Notes: generated by a model from the sequence alone, not told the origin. A stretch of DNA of 11,074 nt from an uncultured Bacillota bacterium (GCA_959606705.1 CAUHLX010000061.1:1-11074), one strand, 5' to 3'; counted from the first letter of the stretch, positions 1 to 7,368 are shown. A program made the numbers and translations.

Positions 1-1
1 T

Positions 2-127
2 CTGCATTGGGATGGCGTCAGCCCCTACGGCCTGCTCTATTCTCGCCGGCCTTCACCGGATGTGCTGGAGTTTTTGGATGCGGTGGCTTTGATCATGAAG
101 CAGCCGCAAGGAAAACTTGCGGACTGA
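2..127 (+). CDS. C-terminal fragment of a possible LysR-type transcriptional regulator
   Basis: The window opens inside a reading frame that runs 41 codons to a TGA at 125-127. The visible tail includes SPYGLLYSRR and VLEFLDAVALI. This resembles the end of a LysR substrate-binding domain, where a last beta strand (PYGLLY-like) is followed by a helix used in the C-terminal fold, but the piece is too short to be sure. If it is a LysR protein, the missing part would hold the N-terminal winged helix and most of the effector-binding domain. The gene converges on the sensor kinase: its stop and the kinase stop are one base apart, so no terminator can lie between them. A hairpin with stem CCGCAAG/CTTGCGG (104-122) sits in its last codons but has no following T-run. 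The coding call is fairly safe; the family is a guess. Confidence 0.4.
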   Translation: MHWDGVSPYGLLYSRRPSPDVLEFLDAVALIMKQPQGKLAD

Positions 128-128
128 T

Positions 129-2909
129 TCAGCCTGCTTCCGCAGCCTTGCTCAGCGAGTCTCTCAGCATCTGATAAAGCTGAATCACATCGAAGGGTTT
201 GGAGAGGAAACCGTTCATTCCGCACTCGGAAGCACGGTCGCGGTCTTCTTGGAAGGTGTTGGCCGTCATCGCTATGATCGGAACGGCGGCGGCATCCGGC
301 CGATCCAGTGCGCGGATTTCCCGCGTCGCCGTCATTCCGTCCTTCCCCGGCATATTGACGTCCATCAAAACCACAGCGTAAAATCCTTCCTCGCTTCTTG
401 CAAACAGCTCCACCGCCTGCTGACCGTCTTTTGCCCGATCTGCCGTCATCCCCCGGGCCTTCAGCAGTTCCACCGCAATTTCCGCGTTTAGATCATTGTC
501 CTCCGCCAGAAGAATACGCAGTCCCTCTAATTGTATTTCCGTATTCCCTACCGGCTCCGATGCGGCGGGCGACTCCTTCTCACAGACCGGAAAGGCAAGA
601 GTAAAGGTAAACTTTGACCCGACACCGGGTCTGCTCTCCACGAGAAGCTCCCCACCCATCAGTTGAACCAGGCTTCTGCTGATCGCGAGTCCCAGACCGG
701 TGCCGGGCGCGCGCAGATTGCTGCCGTTAACCTGCTCAAAAGCGTGGAAAATCCGTGTCAGATCCTCTTTTTTCATTCCAATTCCGGTATCCTCGACGCG
801 GAAGCAAACGACCGATTCTTCAGACGTGTGGCTTTGCTCCTCCGCCAGCAAACGAATGCTCCCACCCCGATCAGTGAACTTGTAGGCATTGGAAAGCAGA
901 TTGGTCAGCACCTGCTGAAGGCGCATTTTATCTCCGATATACAAGCCTTCCCGCAAACGGCAGGACGTCTCCAAAGCCACTCCCCGATCATCGGCCTGTA
1001 CTTCAAACATGCCCGAAATCTCCGATATCAGCTGCTGCAAATCAAAGGGTTTACACTCGATGAGCATCTTCTCGCTTTCAATTTTGGACATATCGAGAAT
1101 GTCTCCCAGCAGCGAGAGCAGAAATTGAGCGGAGGAATCGATCTTCTCCAAATTCTGTTCCACTTTCGGCGTCGCCTCTCCCGACATTCGGGTCAGGTTG
1201 GTCAGACCAATGATCGCGTTCATAGGAGTGCGAATTTCATGGCTCATGCGAGAAAGAAAATCGGATTTGGCCTGACTGGTTTCTTCCGCCTTTTTCAGCT
1301 CCGCCCGCATGACTTTGGTTCGCATTCTGTTGTAGCTGAATAAAATGATAATGACGGAAAACAACAGGATCATGCCCACGCTGATGCCGATCACCAGGAG
1401 CGGATTGCTGTAAAGTAACGTCCGCAGGGTAACGGAATCCGTCACTTTAGAATTGGTTACCAGAAATGCGTCCACCTGCTCTTCCGGAAGATACTGAATG
1501 CACTTATCTATGATAGAAAAAAGCCTGGCATCCGCCGAGGTCGAGATCCCAATCCGCATTTTGCTGATATAACGGCTCAGAATCGCCCGGTTCATACTGC
1601 CCTGGTCGGCCTGACCCAAAAGGAGACTGGCCACCGGCGTGTTGATATATGTGGCATCCGCTTCCCCATTTCTCACCGCGTCCAGACATTCCCGCACCGT
1701 GGGGTAATACCGGACCGTCAAACCCGGATTATCCTTTTCCACGATCTCGGAGAGCAGATATCCCTCTGTCAGCGCCAGCGTTTCGATTTCATCGAAGCCG
1801 TACCGTGTGATCATGGTCGTCGGCGTACTCAAATAATACAGAGTGGACTTGATGTTATTTCTTCCGTCCCAGAGGTAATCGCCGTCCGAATGACATAGGG
1901 CGTCCACCTTACCCTGACGCAGAAGCTCCAAGCCTTCCGATTGGGAATGCGCCTCAAAACGAAATTTAATCCCACTGTTCGCACTGATAAATTTAAATAC
2001 GTCGGCGCTTACGCCCTCAAACGCTCCCGATTTTTCATTTTGATAGGACAACGGGGGAAAATCCGGATCGTAGGATACCACAACAGGCTTTCCTTCCTGA
2101 ATATACCGCAGTTCTTCTTTGGTAAATACCGGCTTCTGGTTCGGACTTGGCGCAAGATACTTGTTATAGAGATCCGTTTCATAGCTGGGATTGGTTAACA
2201 GAATTTGATTCATGGCGCGGTTTAACTCGGCCAGCAGCTCGGGCTCGTCCATTGCGACGGCAAAATAAAGGGGACTGGGTGCAAACTGAGCGACGCTGCG
2301 GAAGGAACTGTTTTTCCCCAAATGGGTAATCGCCACGCCGTCCACGGCTTCCTTTTCCAGCGCGGTCAGCAGCTCCTCTGTTTCATCATATTCGATAATC
2401 CTCAGAGTAACGCCGTGTTCCCTGCAAAACGCCTTGAAATTCTCACCATCCACGCCGCCGCGGATGATCCCCACCTTCATTCCCTCAAAAGCGGCAAAAT
2501 CCTCGTAGTCATACCGCTCGTCGTCCATCCGTACATTCAATGTCGTATAGATATTGCACATGGGCAGGGTGACAAACTTCATCGTTTTTTCCCGTTCTTC
2601 CGTGCGATAAACGGAGGGGAGAAGATCAATCTCGCCTTTTATAAGCAAATCGAGGGCCTTCGACCAGCTGACAGCGTCGATAAACTCAAACTGAATATCC
2701 GTCTGCTTGGCCAGCTCCTGCAAAAACTCAATATTAAAACCAGCATACTCTCCCTGCTGGTTTTTAGACATATAATCCCCATCCTCATAGTAACCGACTT
2801 TTACGGTCCTCGCTCCCGTTTCCGCCGCAAGAACCGCCGAGGGCACCCATAACGTGATAAGTAGGAATCCCATCGTTAGAATCAGAAGACGTTTCGGCAG
2901 ATATCGCAT
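129..2909 (-). CDS. Hybrid sensor histidine kinase with two extracellular solute-binding domains and a receiver domain
   Basis: A 926-residue membrane kinase. Residues 1-28 look like a signal peptide or N-terminal anchor ending in VLAAE. Two periplasmic-binding-protein-like domains (SBP_bac_3 type) follow at about 35-265 and 275-490, then a membrane span at about 504-525. The HisKA domain has its H-box at MSHEIRTPMN, with phospho-acceptor His557. The HATPase has N-box residues Asn670/Asn674, the DTGIGM G1 box at 707-712 and the GTGLGL G2 box at 736-741. The C-terminal receiver (798-915) has the acidic pair AEDN, phospho-acceptor Asp850 in MDVNMP, Thr in AMTAN and Lys904 in SKPF. No HPt or output domain follows, so phosphate would have to pass to a separate partner that is not seen here. 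The ATG at 2909 is chosen because GAGG lies 7 bases upstream; an in-frame ATG at 2954 would add 15 residues but overlaps a leader hairpin. The ligand is probably an amino acid or similar small solute (inference from the domain family). Confidence 0.93.
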   Translation of the reverse strand: MRYLPKRLLILTMGFLLITLWVPSAVLAAETGARTVKVGYYEDGDYMSKNQQGEYAGFNIEFLQELAKQTDIQFEFIDAVSWSKALDLLIKGEIDLLPSVYRTEEREKTMKFVTLPMCNIYTTLNVRMDDERYDYEDFAAFEGMKVGIIRGGVDGENFKAFCREHGVTLRIIEYDETEELLTALEKEAVDGVAITHLGKNSSFRSVAQFAPSPLYFAVAMDEPELLAELNRAMNQILLTNPSYETDLYNKYLAPSPNQKPVFTKEELRYIQEGKPVVVSYDPDFPPLSYQNEKSGAFEGVSADVFKFISANSGIKFRFEAHSQSEGLELLRQGKVDALCHSDGDYLWDGRNNIKSTLYYLSTPTTMITRYGFDEIETLALTEGYLLSEIVEKDNPGLTVRYYPTVRECLDAVRNGEADATYINTPVASLLLGQADQGSMNRAILSRYISKMRIGISTSADARLFSIIDKCIQYLPEEQVDAFLVTNSKVTDSVTLRTLLYSNPLLVIGISVGMILLFSVIIILFSYNRMRTKVMRAELKKAEETSQAKSDFLSRMSHEIRTPMNAIIGLTNLTRMSGEATPKVEQNLEKIDSSAQFLLSLLGDILDMSKIESEKMLIECKPFDLQQLISEISGMFEVQADDRGVALETSCRLREGLYIGDKMRLQQVLTNLLSNAYKFTDRGGSIRLLAEEQSHTSEESVVCFRVEDTGIGMKKEDLTRIFHAFEQVNGSNLRAPGTGLGLAISRSLVQLMGGELLVESRPGVGSKFTFTLAFPVCEKESPAASEPVGNTEIQLEGLRILLAEDNDLNAEIAVELLKARGMTADRAKDGQQAVELFARSEEGFYAVVLMDVNMPGKDGMTATREIRALDRPDAAAVPIIAMTANTFQEDRDRASECGMNGFLSKPFDVIQLYQMLRDSLSKAAEAG

Positions 2910-2916
2910 AACAAAA

Positions 2917-2920
2917 CCTC
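2917..2920 (-). promoter_or_regulatory. Ribosome binding site fixing the kinase start
   Basis: GAGG, read on the minus strand, lies 7 bases before the ATG at 2909. It favours this start over the upstream ATG at 2954. The protein then begins with a basic stretch (MRYLPKR) followed by a hydrophobic segment, as expected for an export signal. Confidence 0.6.
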
Positions 2921-2940
2921 GGTTTCCCTTTTCGGCAGGT

Positions 2941-2962
2941 ACCCGGCCTTCCACAGCCGGGT
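2941..2962 (-). promoter_or_regulatory. GC-rich leader hairpin before the kinase gene
   Basis: ACCCGGC and GCCGGGT form a perfect 7-base-pair stem with an 8-base loop, inside the predicted 5' untranslated region of the kinase mRNA. It is not followed by a T-run on the minus strand, so it is not a simple terminator. The surrounding bases (ACGAAAGC before, TACC after) recall the 3' half of the c-di-GMP-I (GEMM) riboswitch, but the 5' half with its GGGCAAACC motif is not seen upstream of it. The hairpin itself is directly visible; a regulatory role is inference. Confidence 0.45.
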
Positions 2963-2981
2963 GCTTTCGTATATACTATTG

Positions 2982-3010
2982 ATTGTATCAATTCTCTAAA
3001 TATAATGCAA
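2982..3010 (-). promoter_or_regulatory. Predicted sigma-A promoter of the kinase gene
   Basis: On the minus strand TTGCAT (3010-3005) and TACAAT (2987-2982) are 17 bases apart. A TG one base before the -10 makes it an extended -10 element. It would start RNA near 2975, giving a leader of about 65 bases that contains the hairpin at 2941-2962. Confidence 0.55.
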
Positions 3011-3033
3011 CCGGGTAGGACTTGATGATCCGT

Positions 3034-3071
3034 AAAAATGGGCGGCCGCTGCGGGACGGCCGCCCATTTTT
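3034..3071 (-). terminator. Rho-independent terminator of the M13 peptidase gene
   Basis: A perfect 15-base-pair inverted repeat (3034-3048 with 3057-3071, 8-base loop) has a GGGCGGCCG core flanked by A and T runs. Read on the minus strand it begins about 40 bases after the peptidase stop at 3114 and ends in T's. The sequence is symmetric enough to stop transcription in both directions, and it separates the peptidase from the kinase. Confidence 0.92.
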
Positions 3072-3113
3072 TGTTATCGGAAACATGGCGGCGGGGCTTC
3101 CGCCGGCTCAGTA

Positions 3114-5633
3114 TTACCAAATCGTGATACGGTCCCCGGGGGCCACGTACATTCCGTCGCCGGGGCCGATGCCGTAGGTATCGAAAAACTCCTGGAAGTT
3201 GGAGAGCACCCGGTTGGTACGCAGGATGTTGGGAGCGTGCAGGTCGGACTGGGCCAGCTCGGCCAGAGTTTCGTAGCTGCCCACCCGCAGCCACTGTTTG
3301 GCAAAGCTGCGGAAGAAGGCGTCGTAGTCCGGGTCTTCCATGTTGGAGAGCACCTCCAAGCCGCAGGCGATGCCGCCGATGTCGGAGATGTTCTCACTCA
3401 AGGTCTCCTTCCCGTCAACGGGGATGCCGGGGGCGGCCTCGCAGCCGTCATAGAACGCCTCTGCCTTTGCACACAGCTCCTGGAAGTGAGCGTAGTCGCC
3501 CTCCGTCCACCAGTTGCGCACGGTGCCGGTGGCGTCGTACTGGGCGCCCCCATCGTCAAACATGTGGGTAATCTCGTGGGCGATGGTGCTGCCGATGGCC
3601 CCCAGGTTCGCCTCGAAGGAGGCGTTTTTGTCATAGAAGGGGGCCTGAAGGACGCCCGCAGGGAAGATGAGCGTGTTGGTGTTCCGGCTGGCGGCGGCGT
3701 TGACGGTGAAGGCCGCCATGGGGAAACGGCGGGGATTCACCGGCTCATCCAGACCCCGAACGGCTTTCTGCCACTTGTCCGCCTCGGAGGCGGCCACATT
3801 CGTAAAGTAGCTGCCGCCCTCGGCAAGGCCCTTGATGTCGGCATTGTTAAAGTCCCACTGGTCGGGGTAGCCGATCATCACCGTGATGGAGTCCAGCTTC
3901 CTGACGGCCTCCTGCTTGGTGGTCTCCTCCATCCAGTCCAGACGTCCGATGCGGGTCTTGAATGCGTCGATCATCATCCGTACCATCTTTTCTACCTCGG
4001 CCTTGGACTCGGCGGGGAAATAGCGTTCCACGTAGAGCCGGCCCAGTTCCTCGGAGAGGAAGGTCTGCACCGCCTCGTTGGCAGCTTCCTCGGGGGTGCC
4101 GCGCTCATAGCCGAAGGTCTCCGCCAGCTCCTGGCTCAGATACCGGCTGAAGCCGGAGACGAGAGCGCTCTTCTGCATAGCTTTGAAGAGATCCAGGTTT
4201 TCTTCGGTAAACCACCGGGCGTAGGCTGCGAACTGCTGGTCGTCGAAGACCTGCATGTTAGCGTCAGACTTGAGGCCGATGGCCGCGAACAGCTCCGAGG
4301 GCCTGGCCTGGGGCATCAGCTCGTCCAGGGATGCGGGGGTATAGCGGTTTTGCTGGCTTTGGAGGCTGCCCAGCTCCTCCATGCCGGAGGCGTGCTCCGC
4401 CAGAGTCTTTTCCATGCGGAGAAGGCCGTCCGCCAGGCGCTCTGCCTCTGACTTGCTCTCTCCTGCCGCCAGAAGCTGGGAGATCAGGCCCGCACGGTAC
4501 TCCTTGACCATCTCATTGTCTCCGTCGGCGTAGTCCTCGGGGGAGAACATGGGGGTGAGGGTCATGAGCTGCATGACCTTTTTGCCGCTGTCCTGAGTGT
4601 CGGTGACCGACACCATGGGAAAGAGACCGTTTCCTAAATTGCCCAGTTCATTCACCGCCAGGGCGATGGCGGCATTCAGTTCGGTAAAGCTTCGGGCCGC
4701 GTCCACGGCGTCCAGGTACTTGTGCAAGGGTTTCACGCCCGCTGTGCTGCGCGCTTCCACCGCCAAGACGCTGTTATAGAAGTCCCGGATCTTCTGCTCG
4801 GGGCTGCCCATAGGGTAGTCCTCGCCGCTATTTACGATCTCCAGAATCAAGTCGTGGAGCTGCTTGTCCATGTTGGCTGTCACGGTGCTGGAGCCGCCTA
4901 CGGTAGAGCCGTCCTCAGGAAGCTCCAGGGCGTCCATCCCGCTCTTATTCACCGCAGTGTAGAAGTTATCCTTCAGGTTCGTCCCGAAGGCCTGGAAGAA
5001 CCGCTGGGCCACGATCTCCGCGTCCTTTCGGGTCACGGGGGCGTTCATTATGTCGTTGCCGCCGCCCTCGTCGGAGGCAGCACTCTTGGTATCGGAAAGC
5101 TTGGCGGGGTCGGCCTCCTTGCCCTCCGTCATTTCTGCTTCCGGGCTGGCCATTCCTTCCGAATCGGTGATAGGCGCATCCGTGTCTGCATTTTCAGGGG
5201 TCACTTCCAACTCCGAAAGGCCCAGGTCAGCGGCGGCCAGGATGCCGCCGTCGGAGAGATTACGCAGTGCGCTCCAAGCCCATTCGGGCGCACCGGTCAG
5301 CTCCACGGGAGGCGGGGCGGTGTTCTTGCCGCTGCCTGTGGGGACGGGCAGGTCGCCGAAGGCCCGGCTGGCAATCACGAACATCCGGAGCCGGGTGGCT
5401 TGCTCTGTCTCGGAAAGGCCCCCCAGCACCGCGGAACGGTCAGCTCCGGGGTTGTAGTCGTCCGACGCCCGGAGGAAGTAGTCCGCAAGCTGTCCGGTGG
5501 TCATCGGCTCGGAGCCGATATCCGTCAGGGATGGCGAATTACCGGAGGCTCGGCTGGTACAGGCGATAAGTGATAACGCCAGAGCCAGTATCAGCGCCAC
5601 CGAAGTTAATTTACTAAAAAAATTCGTCTTCAT
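3114..5633 (-). CDS. M13-family zinc metallopeptidase, predicted surface lipoprotein with SLH-like N-terminal region
   Basis: An 839-residue neprilysin/PepO-type endopeptidase. Residues 1-25 form a lipoprotein signal with lipobox LIAC, so Cys25 is the predicted lipidated residue and the enzyme would sit outside the membrane. Residues about 40-130 and 195-218 look like degenerate S-layer homology repeats (TRLRMFVIASRAFGDLP, APEWAWSALRNL, TRKDAEIVAQRFF), split by an acidic low-complexity linker (about 130-195). The M13 N-terminal domain begins at about 220 (LKDNFYTAVNK). The catalytic domain has HEITH at 686-690 (zinc ligands His686, His690; general base Glu687) and ENISD at 747-751 (third ligand Glu747, Asp751). 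The protein ends in ITIW, the usual terminal Trp of the family. The substrate-binding NAYY-like motif is changed to NAAA (645-648). AAAGGA lies 7 bases before the ATG at 5633. The gene is richer in G+C than its neighbours and has its own terminator, so it looks like an independent, possibly acquired unit. Confidence 0.93.
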   Translation of the reverse strand: MKTNFFSKLTSVALILALALSLIACTSRASGNSPSLTDIGSEPMTTGQLADYFLRASDDYNPGADRSAVLGGLSETEQATRLRMFVIASRAFGDLPVPTGSGKNTAPPPVELTGAPEWAWSALRNLSDGGILAAADLGLSELEVTPENADTDAPITDSEGMASPEAEMTEGKEADPAKLSDTKSAASDEGGGNDIMNAPVTRKDAEIVAQRFFQAFGTNLKDNFYTAVNKSGMDALELPEDGSTVGGSSTVTANMDKQLHDLILEIVNSGEDYPMGSPEQKIRDFYNSVLAVEARSTAGVKPLHKYLDAVDAARSFTELNAAIALAVNELGNLGNGLFPMVSVTDTQDSGKKVMQLMTLTPMFSPEDYADGDNEMVKEYRAGLISQLLAAGESKSEAERLADGLLRMEKTLAEHASGMEELGSLQSQQNRYTPASLDELMPQARPSELFAAIGLKSDANMQVFDDQQFAAYARWFTEENLDLFKAMQKSALVSGFSRYLSQELAETFGYERGTPEEAANEAVQTFLSEELGRLYVERYFPAESKAEVEKMVRMMIDAFKTRIGRLDWMEETTKQEAVRKLDSITVMIGYPDQWDFNNADIKGLAEGGSYFTNVAASEADKWQKAVRGLDEPVNPRRFPMAAFTVNAAASRNTNTLIFPAGVLQAPFYDKNASFEANLGAIGSTIAHEITHMFDDGGAQYDATGTVRNWWTEGDYAHFQELCAKAEAFYDGCEAAPGIPVDGKETLSENISDIGGIACGLEVLSNMEDPDYDAFFRSFAKQWLRVGSYETLAELAQSDLHAPNILRTNRVLSNFQEFFDTYGIGPGDGMYVAPGDRITIW

Positions 5634-5814
5634 AAATATGTCCTTTCTATTCCGCTGCGCCGCTAAATGGCGCTGGGTACGGAAGAAAGATTAACATATC
5701 CTTTGTTAGATTTTCATTAGGAAAAAGGATGACATAAAATTCTTGAAAAAATCAGGCGTATACTTTGGAGCCTTAGTAAGTATTCGGCTGTCTTTGATAT
5801 TGTCTTTCACACAA

Positions 5815-5849
5815 AAAAACGATCCCGCCGTTTGAGCGAGATCGTTTTT
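5815..5849 (-). terminator. Rho-independent terminator of ssrA
   Basis: A 14-base-pair stem (5815-5828 with 5836-5849, 7-base loop, one G-T pair) lies directly after the CCA end of the tmRNA. Read on the minus strand it ends in a run of T's. This marks the end of the ssrA transcript and separates it from the M13 gene's upstream region. Confidence 0.9.
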
Positions 5850-5852
5850 CAG

Positions 5853-6227
5853 TGGTGAAGGTGGTGGGAGTCGAACCCACGTCCGAAAGCATATTCACAA
5901 GAGCGTCTCCGAGCGCAGCCGATGTTTTAGAGTTTCGCTTCGACCAGCGCCCTTCGGCAGGCTCAGGCCTCGGCTATCCCATGGTTCCCCTGTGCTACTG
6001 GGAGCTCACACAGAGTTTTCCCGTATGATTTGACGTCAGTCTGCCGCCTACGGGTGAACGACAGAGGACGACGCGACCGCTAAGCGGTCAGCTGCTTATG
6101 CAGCCAGAGCGTAATTGTTGTTTGTATTTTTAGCGTTTATATTTAACGTGCCATTTTTAACGCAGACTTGGCAAACTGCGGCTCGCTTCTCCGGCTTCAA
6201 CACCCCCGTCGAAACCTTTACACCCCC
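5853..6227 (-). ncRNA. ssrA: Transfer-messenger RNA (tmRNA)
   Basis: A 375-base tmRNA. The 5' GGGGGTG (6227-6221) pairs with CACCTTC (5863-5857), with two G-U pairs, to form the acceptor stem; discriminator A and an encoded CCA follow, ending at 5853. The T-arm reads GTGGG-TTCGACT-CCCAC. The 5' part carries the typical AGGTTTCGACGGGG start. The resume codon GCT (6134-6132) follows TAAAC and opens the tag AKNTNNNYALAA, stopped by TAA at 6098-6096; the YALAA end is the usual ClpXP degradation signal. Its job is to rescue ribosomes stalled on broken mRNAs with SmpB, EF-Tu and alanyl-tRNA synthetase. The partner gene smpB lies about 1.5 kb away on the same strand, separated by two unrelated genes. 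Confidence 0.98.
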
Positions 6228-6247
6228 AAATCATTTTTACTATTATC

Positions 6248-6256
6248 AGTATACCA
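6248..6256 (-). promoter_or_regulatory. Extended -10 promoter element for ssrA
   Basis: On the minus strand TGGTATACT (6256-6248) is an extended -10 sequence. It lies about 20 bases before the mature tmRNA end, which fits RNA starting a few bases upstream and being trimmed by RNase P. The -35 region (TTTCAA, 17 bases further up) is poor. The element lies between the end of the GGDEF gene and ssrA, so ssrA need not depend on readthrough. Confidence 0.5.
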
Positions 6257-6288
6257 GAAGAATGGAATTTTGAAACATTACAAATTGA

Positions 6289-7218
6289 TTAATTTCCGTC
6301 CTTTTTTGACTCGGGGATCTCGTCATAAAAACGATAGAGATTTTTGCCGTGATTTTTCCCCCAGTACAACGCTTGATCGGCTTTCTCTAAAAGTGTCTCG
6401 AAACAGCTGCCGTCCTGGGGCGCCAGCGCGATCCCGATGGTCGCGGAAATCCGGCAGCCGAACTCCTCACGTTCCTTTAAACCGATCAAGTAGCGGAGAA
6501 TTTCTTCCGCGAGGGAACGAATCACCGTTCGCTCCGTGTTTTTCTTAAAAAATAGCAGAAATTCGTCACCGCCGATTCTCCCGGTGACCCCGGCCTCCGC
6601 TTCGCCCATCCGACGCAGTTTTCCCGCAATCTCTCGAAGAACCCGATCTCCGAACAAGTGGCCGAATCCGTCGTTGATTTCCTTGAAATTATCGATATCC
6701 AGCATCAGCAGCGCCCTCTGACACTCGCCGCAAAGCGCCGGTCCCGCCAAAAGACATTCGTTCACCTTATTTTCCGTACAGACCCGATTTCTCAATCCGG
6801 TGAGAGAATCGATCTGCAAATAATCCGGAACGGACACATGCATGTGCCGAAAGGACACCCGAGCCCCTTCCTCCCAGCAAACCGCGGTAAAGCGAAGCTG
6901 CTCCAGCGGACTCCCGGCTTGTCCCGACCAGCTTTCAAAGCGCAGCTCTCCGCAGACCAGCACACAGCCCTCCGACAAGGACTGCCCCGAACAATCGATC
7001 TGCTTTTTCTTCAACGGAGCTTCACTTAAAAGGTACGGCGCGGCCTGCCGGAGCTCCGTCAGGCTGCCGAAGATCTCCCCTTCTCCGCTTCCGATCCAAT
7101 TTACCGGAGCCGTCTTGGAAAAACAGTCGAACAGCTCTTCTTCGGAAGCAGTGCCCGCGCAGCAATCTTCCCAAAACTTCAGCGTGAACTTCGTTGCTTC
7201 CGCAATGCTCAAACCCAT
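6289..7218 (-). CDS. Diguanylate cyclase with N-terminal NTF2/SnoaL-like domain
   Basis: A 309-residue soluble protein with no membrane span. Residues about 5-132 look like an NTF2/SnoaL-like domain (FTLKFWEDC, APVNWIGSGEGEIFGS, then HMHVSVP), a sensory fold often joined to signalling domains in Clostridia. The GGDEF domain occupies about 135-300, with substrate and metal residues in LDIDNF (173-178), an intact GGDEF motif at 216-220 and the late motif KADQALYWGK. It should make c-di-GMP from two GTP. The RxxD inhibitory site expected just before GGDEF is absent (AGVT stands there), so product inhibition at that site is not expected. The ATG at 7218 is preferred because purine-rich GGGAGG and GTGGAG stretches precede it; an in-frame GTG at 7239 would add seven residues but includes that region. 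The gene is divergent from the XRE regulator and ends about 60 bases before ssrA. Confidence 0.9.
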   Translation of the reverse strand: MGLSIAEATKFTLKFWEDCCAGTASEEELFDCFSKTAPVNWIGSGEGEIFGSLTELRQAAPYLLSEAPLKKKQIDCSGQSLSEGCVLVCGELRFESWSGQAGSPLEQLRFTAVCWEEGARVSFRHMHVSVPDYLQIDSLTGLRNRVCTENKVNECLLAGPALCGECQRALLMLDIDNFKEINDGFGHLFGDRVLREIAGKLRRMGEAEAGVTGRIGGDEFLLFFKKNTERTVIRSLAEEILRYLIGLKEREEFGCRISATIGIALAPQDGSCFETLLEKADQALYWGKNHGKNLYRFYDEIPESKKDGN

Positions 7219-7277
7219 CCGCTCCACTTCCCTCCCCACGCCCGAAGTAAAAATACCCCTTGCGTAATTGTGGAGTT

Positions 7278-7306
7278 ATTATATCACAGCTCGTTTTGTT
7301 CATCAA
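7278..7306 (-). promoter_or_regulatory. Predicted sigma-A promoter of the diguanylate cyclase gene
   Basis: On the minus strand TTGATG (7306-7301) and a perfect TATAAT (7283-7278) are exactly 17 bases apart. This gives a start near 7271 and a leader of about 50 bases. It is the best promoter match in the window. Confidence 0.72.
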
Positions 7307-7358
7307 CAGTTATAGCTCTTTATGAAGCGATAAGTTTCTGTATAAAAATAGCTATTAC

Positions 7359-7368
7359 TATTATAATA
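7359..7368 (+). promoter_or_regulatory. -10 element and overlapping palindrome before the XRE gene
   Basis: TATTATAATA is a perfect 10-base palindrome that contains a perfect TATAAT (7362-7367). The -35 position 17 bases upstream (TGTATA) is weak, so the promoter may need help or be poorly active. A dimeric XRE repressor bound here would block its own promoter, but AT-rich palindromes of this size can arise by chance. Confidence 0.35.

Noticed and set aside
104..122. Hairpin CCGCAAG/CTTGCGG as a terminator for the kinase or the left gene
   Set aside because: The stem is real but neither strand has a following T-run, and it lies inside coding sequence.
2322..2852. Plus-strand open frame opposite the kinase sensor domains
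   Set aside because: Antisense to clear solute-binding domain coding sequence, with no start signal and no recognisable motif.
2941..2962. Leader hairpin as a Rho-independent terminator
   Set aside because: No continuous T-run follows on either strand.
3237..4451. A 404-codon plus-strand open frame opposite the M13 peptidase
   Set aside because: It lies wholly antisense to a well-supported gene with intact motifs, in a G+C-rich stretch where stop codons are rare. No SD was seen and the translation resembles no family.
4722..5573. A 283-codon plus-strand open frame opposite the M13 N-terminal region
   Set aside because: Antisense shadow of the lipoprotein gene, rich in Gly, His, Val and Arg as expected from reversed codons.
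5640..5814. A promoter for the M13 peptidase gene
   Set aside because: The region is AT-rich and must hold a promoter, but I found no pair of -35 and -10 elements with good spacing, so I do not name one.
5853..5900. Integration (att) site at the 3' end of ssrA
   Set aside because: The 3' end of ssrA is a common target for islands, but I found no second copy of its T-arm sequence and no integrase in the window.
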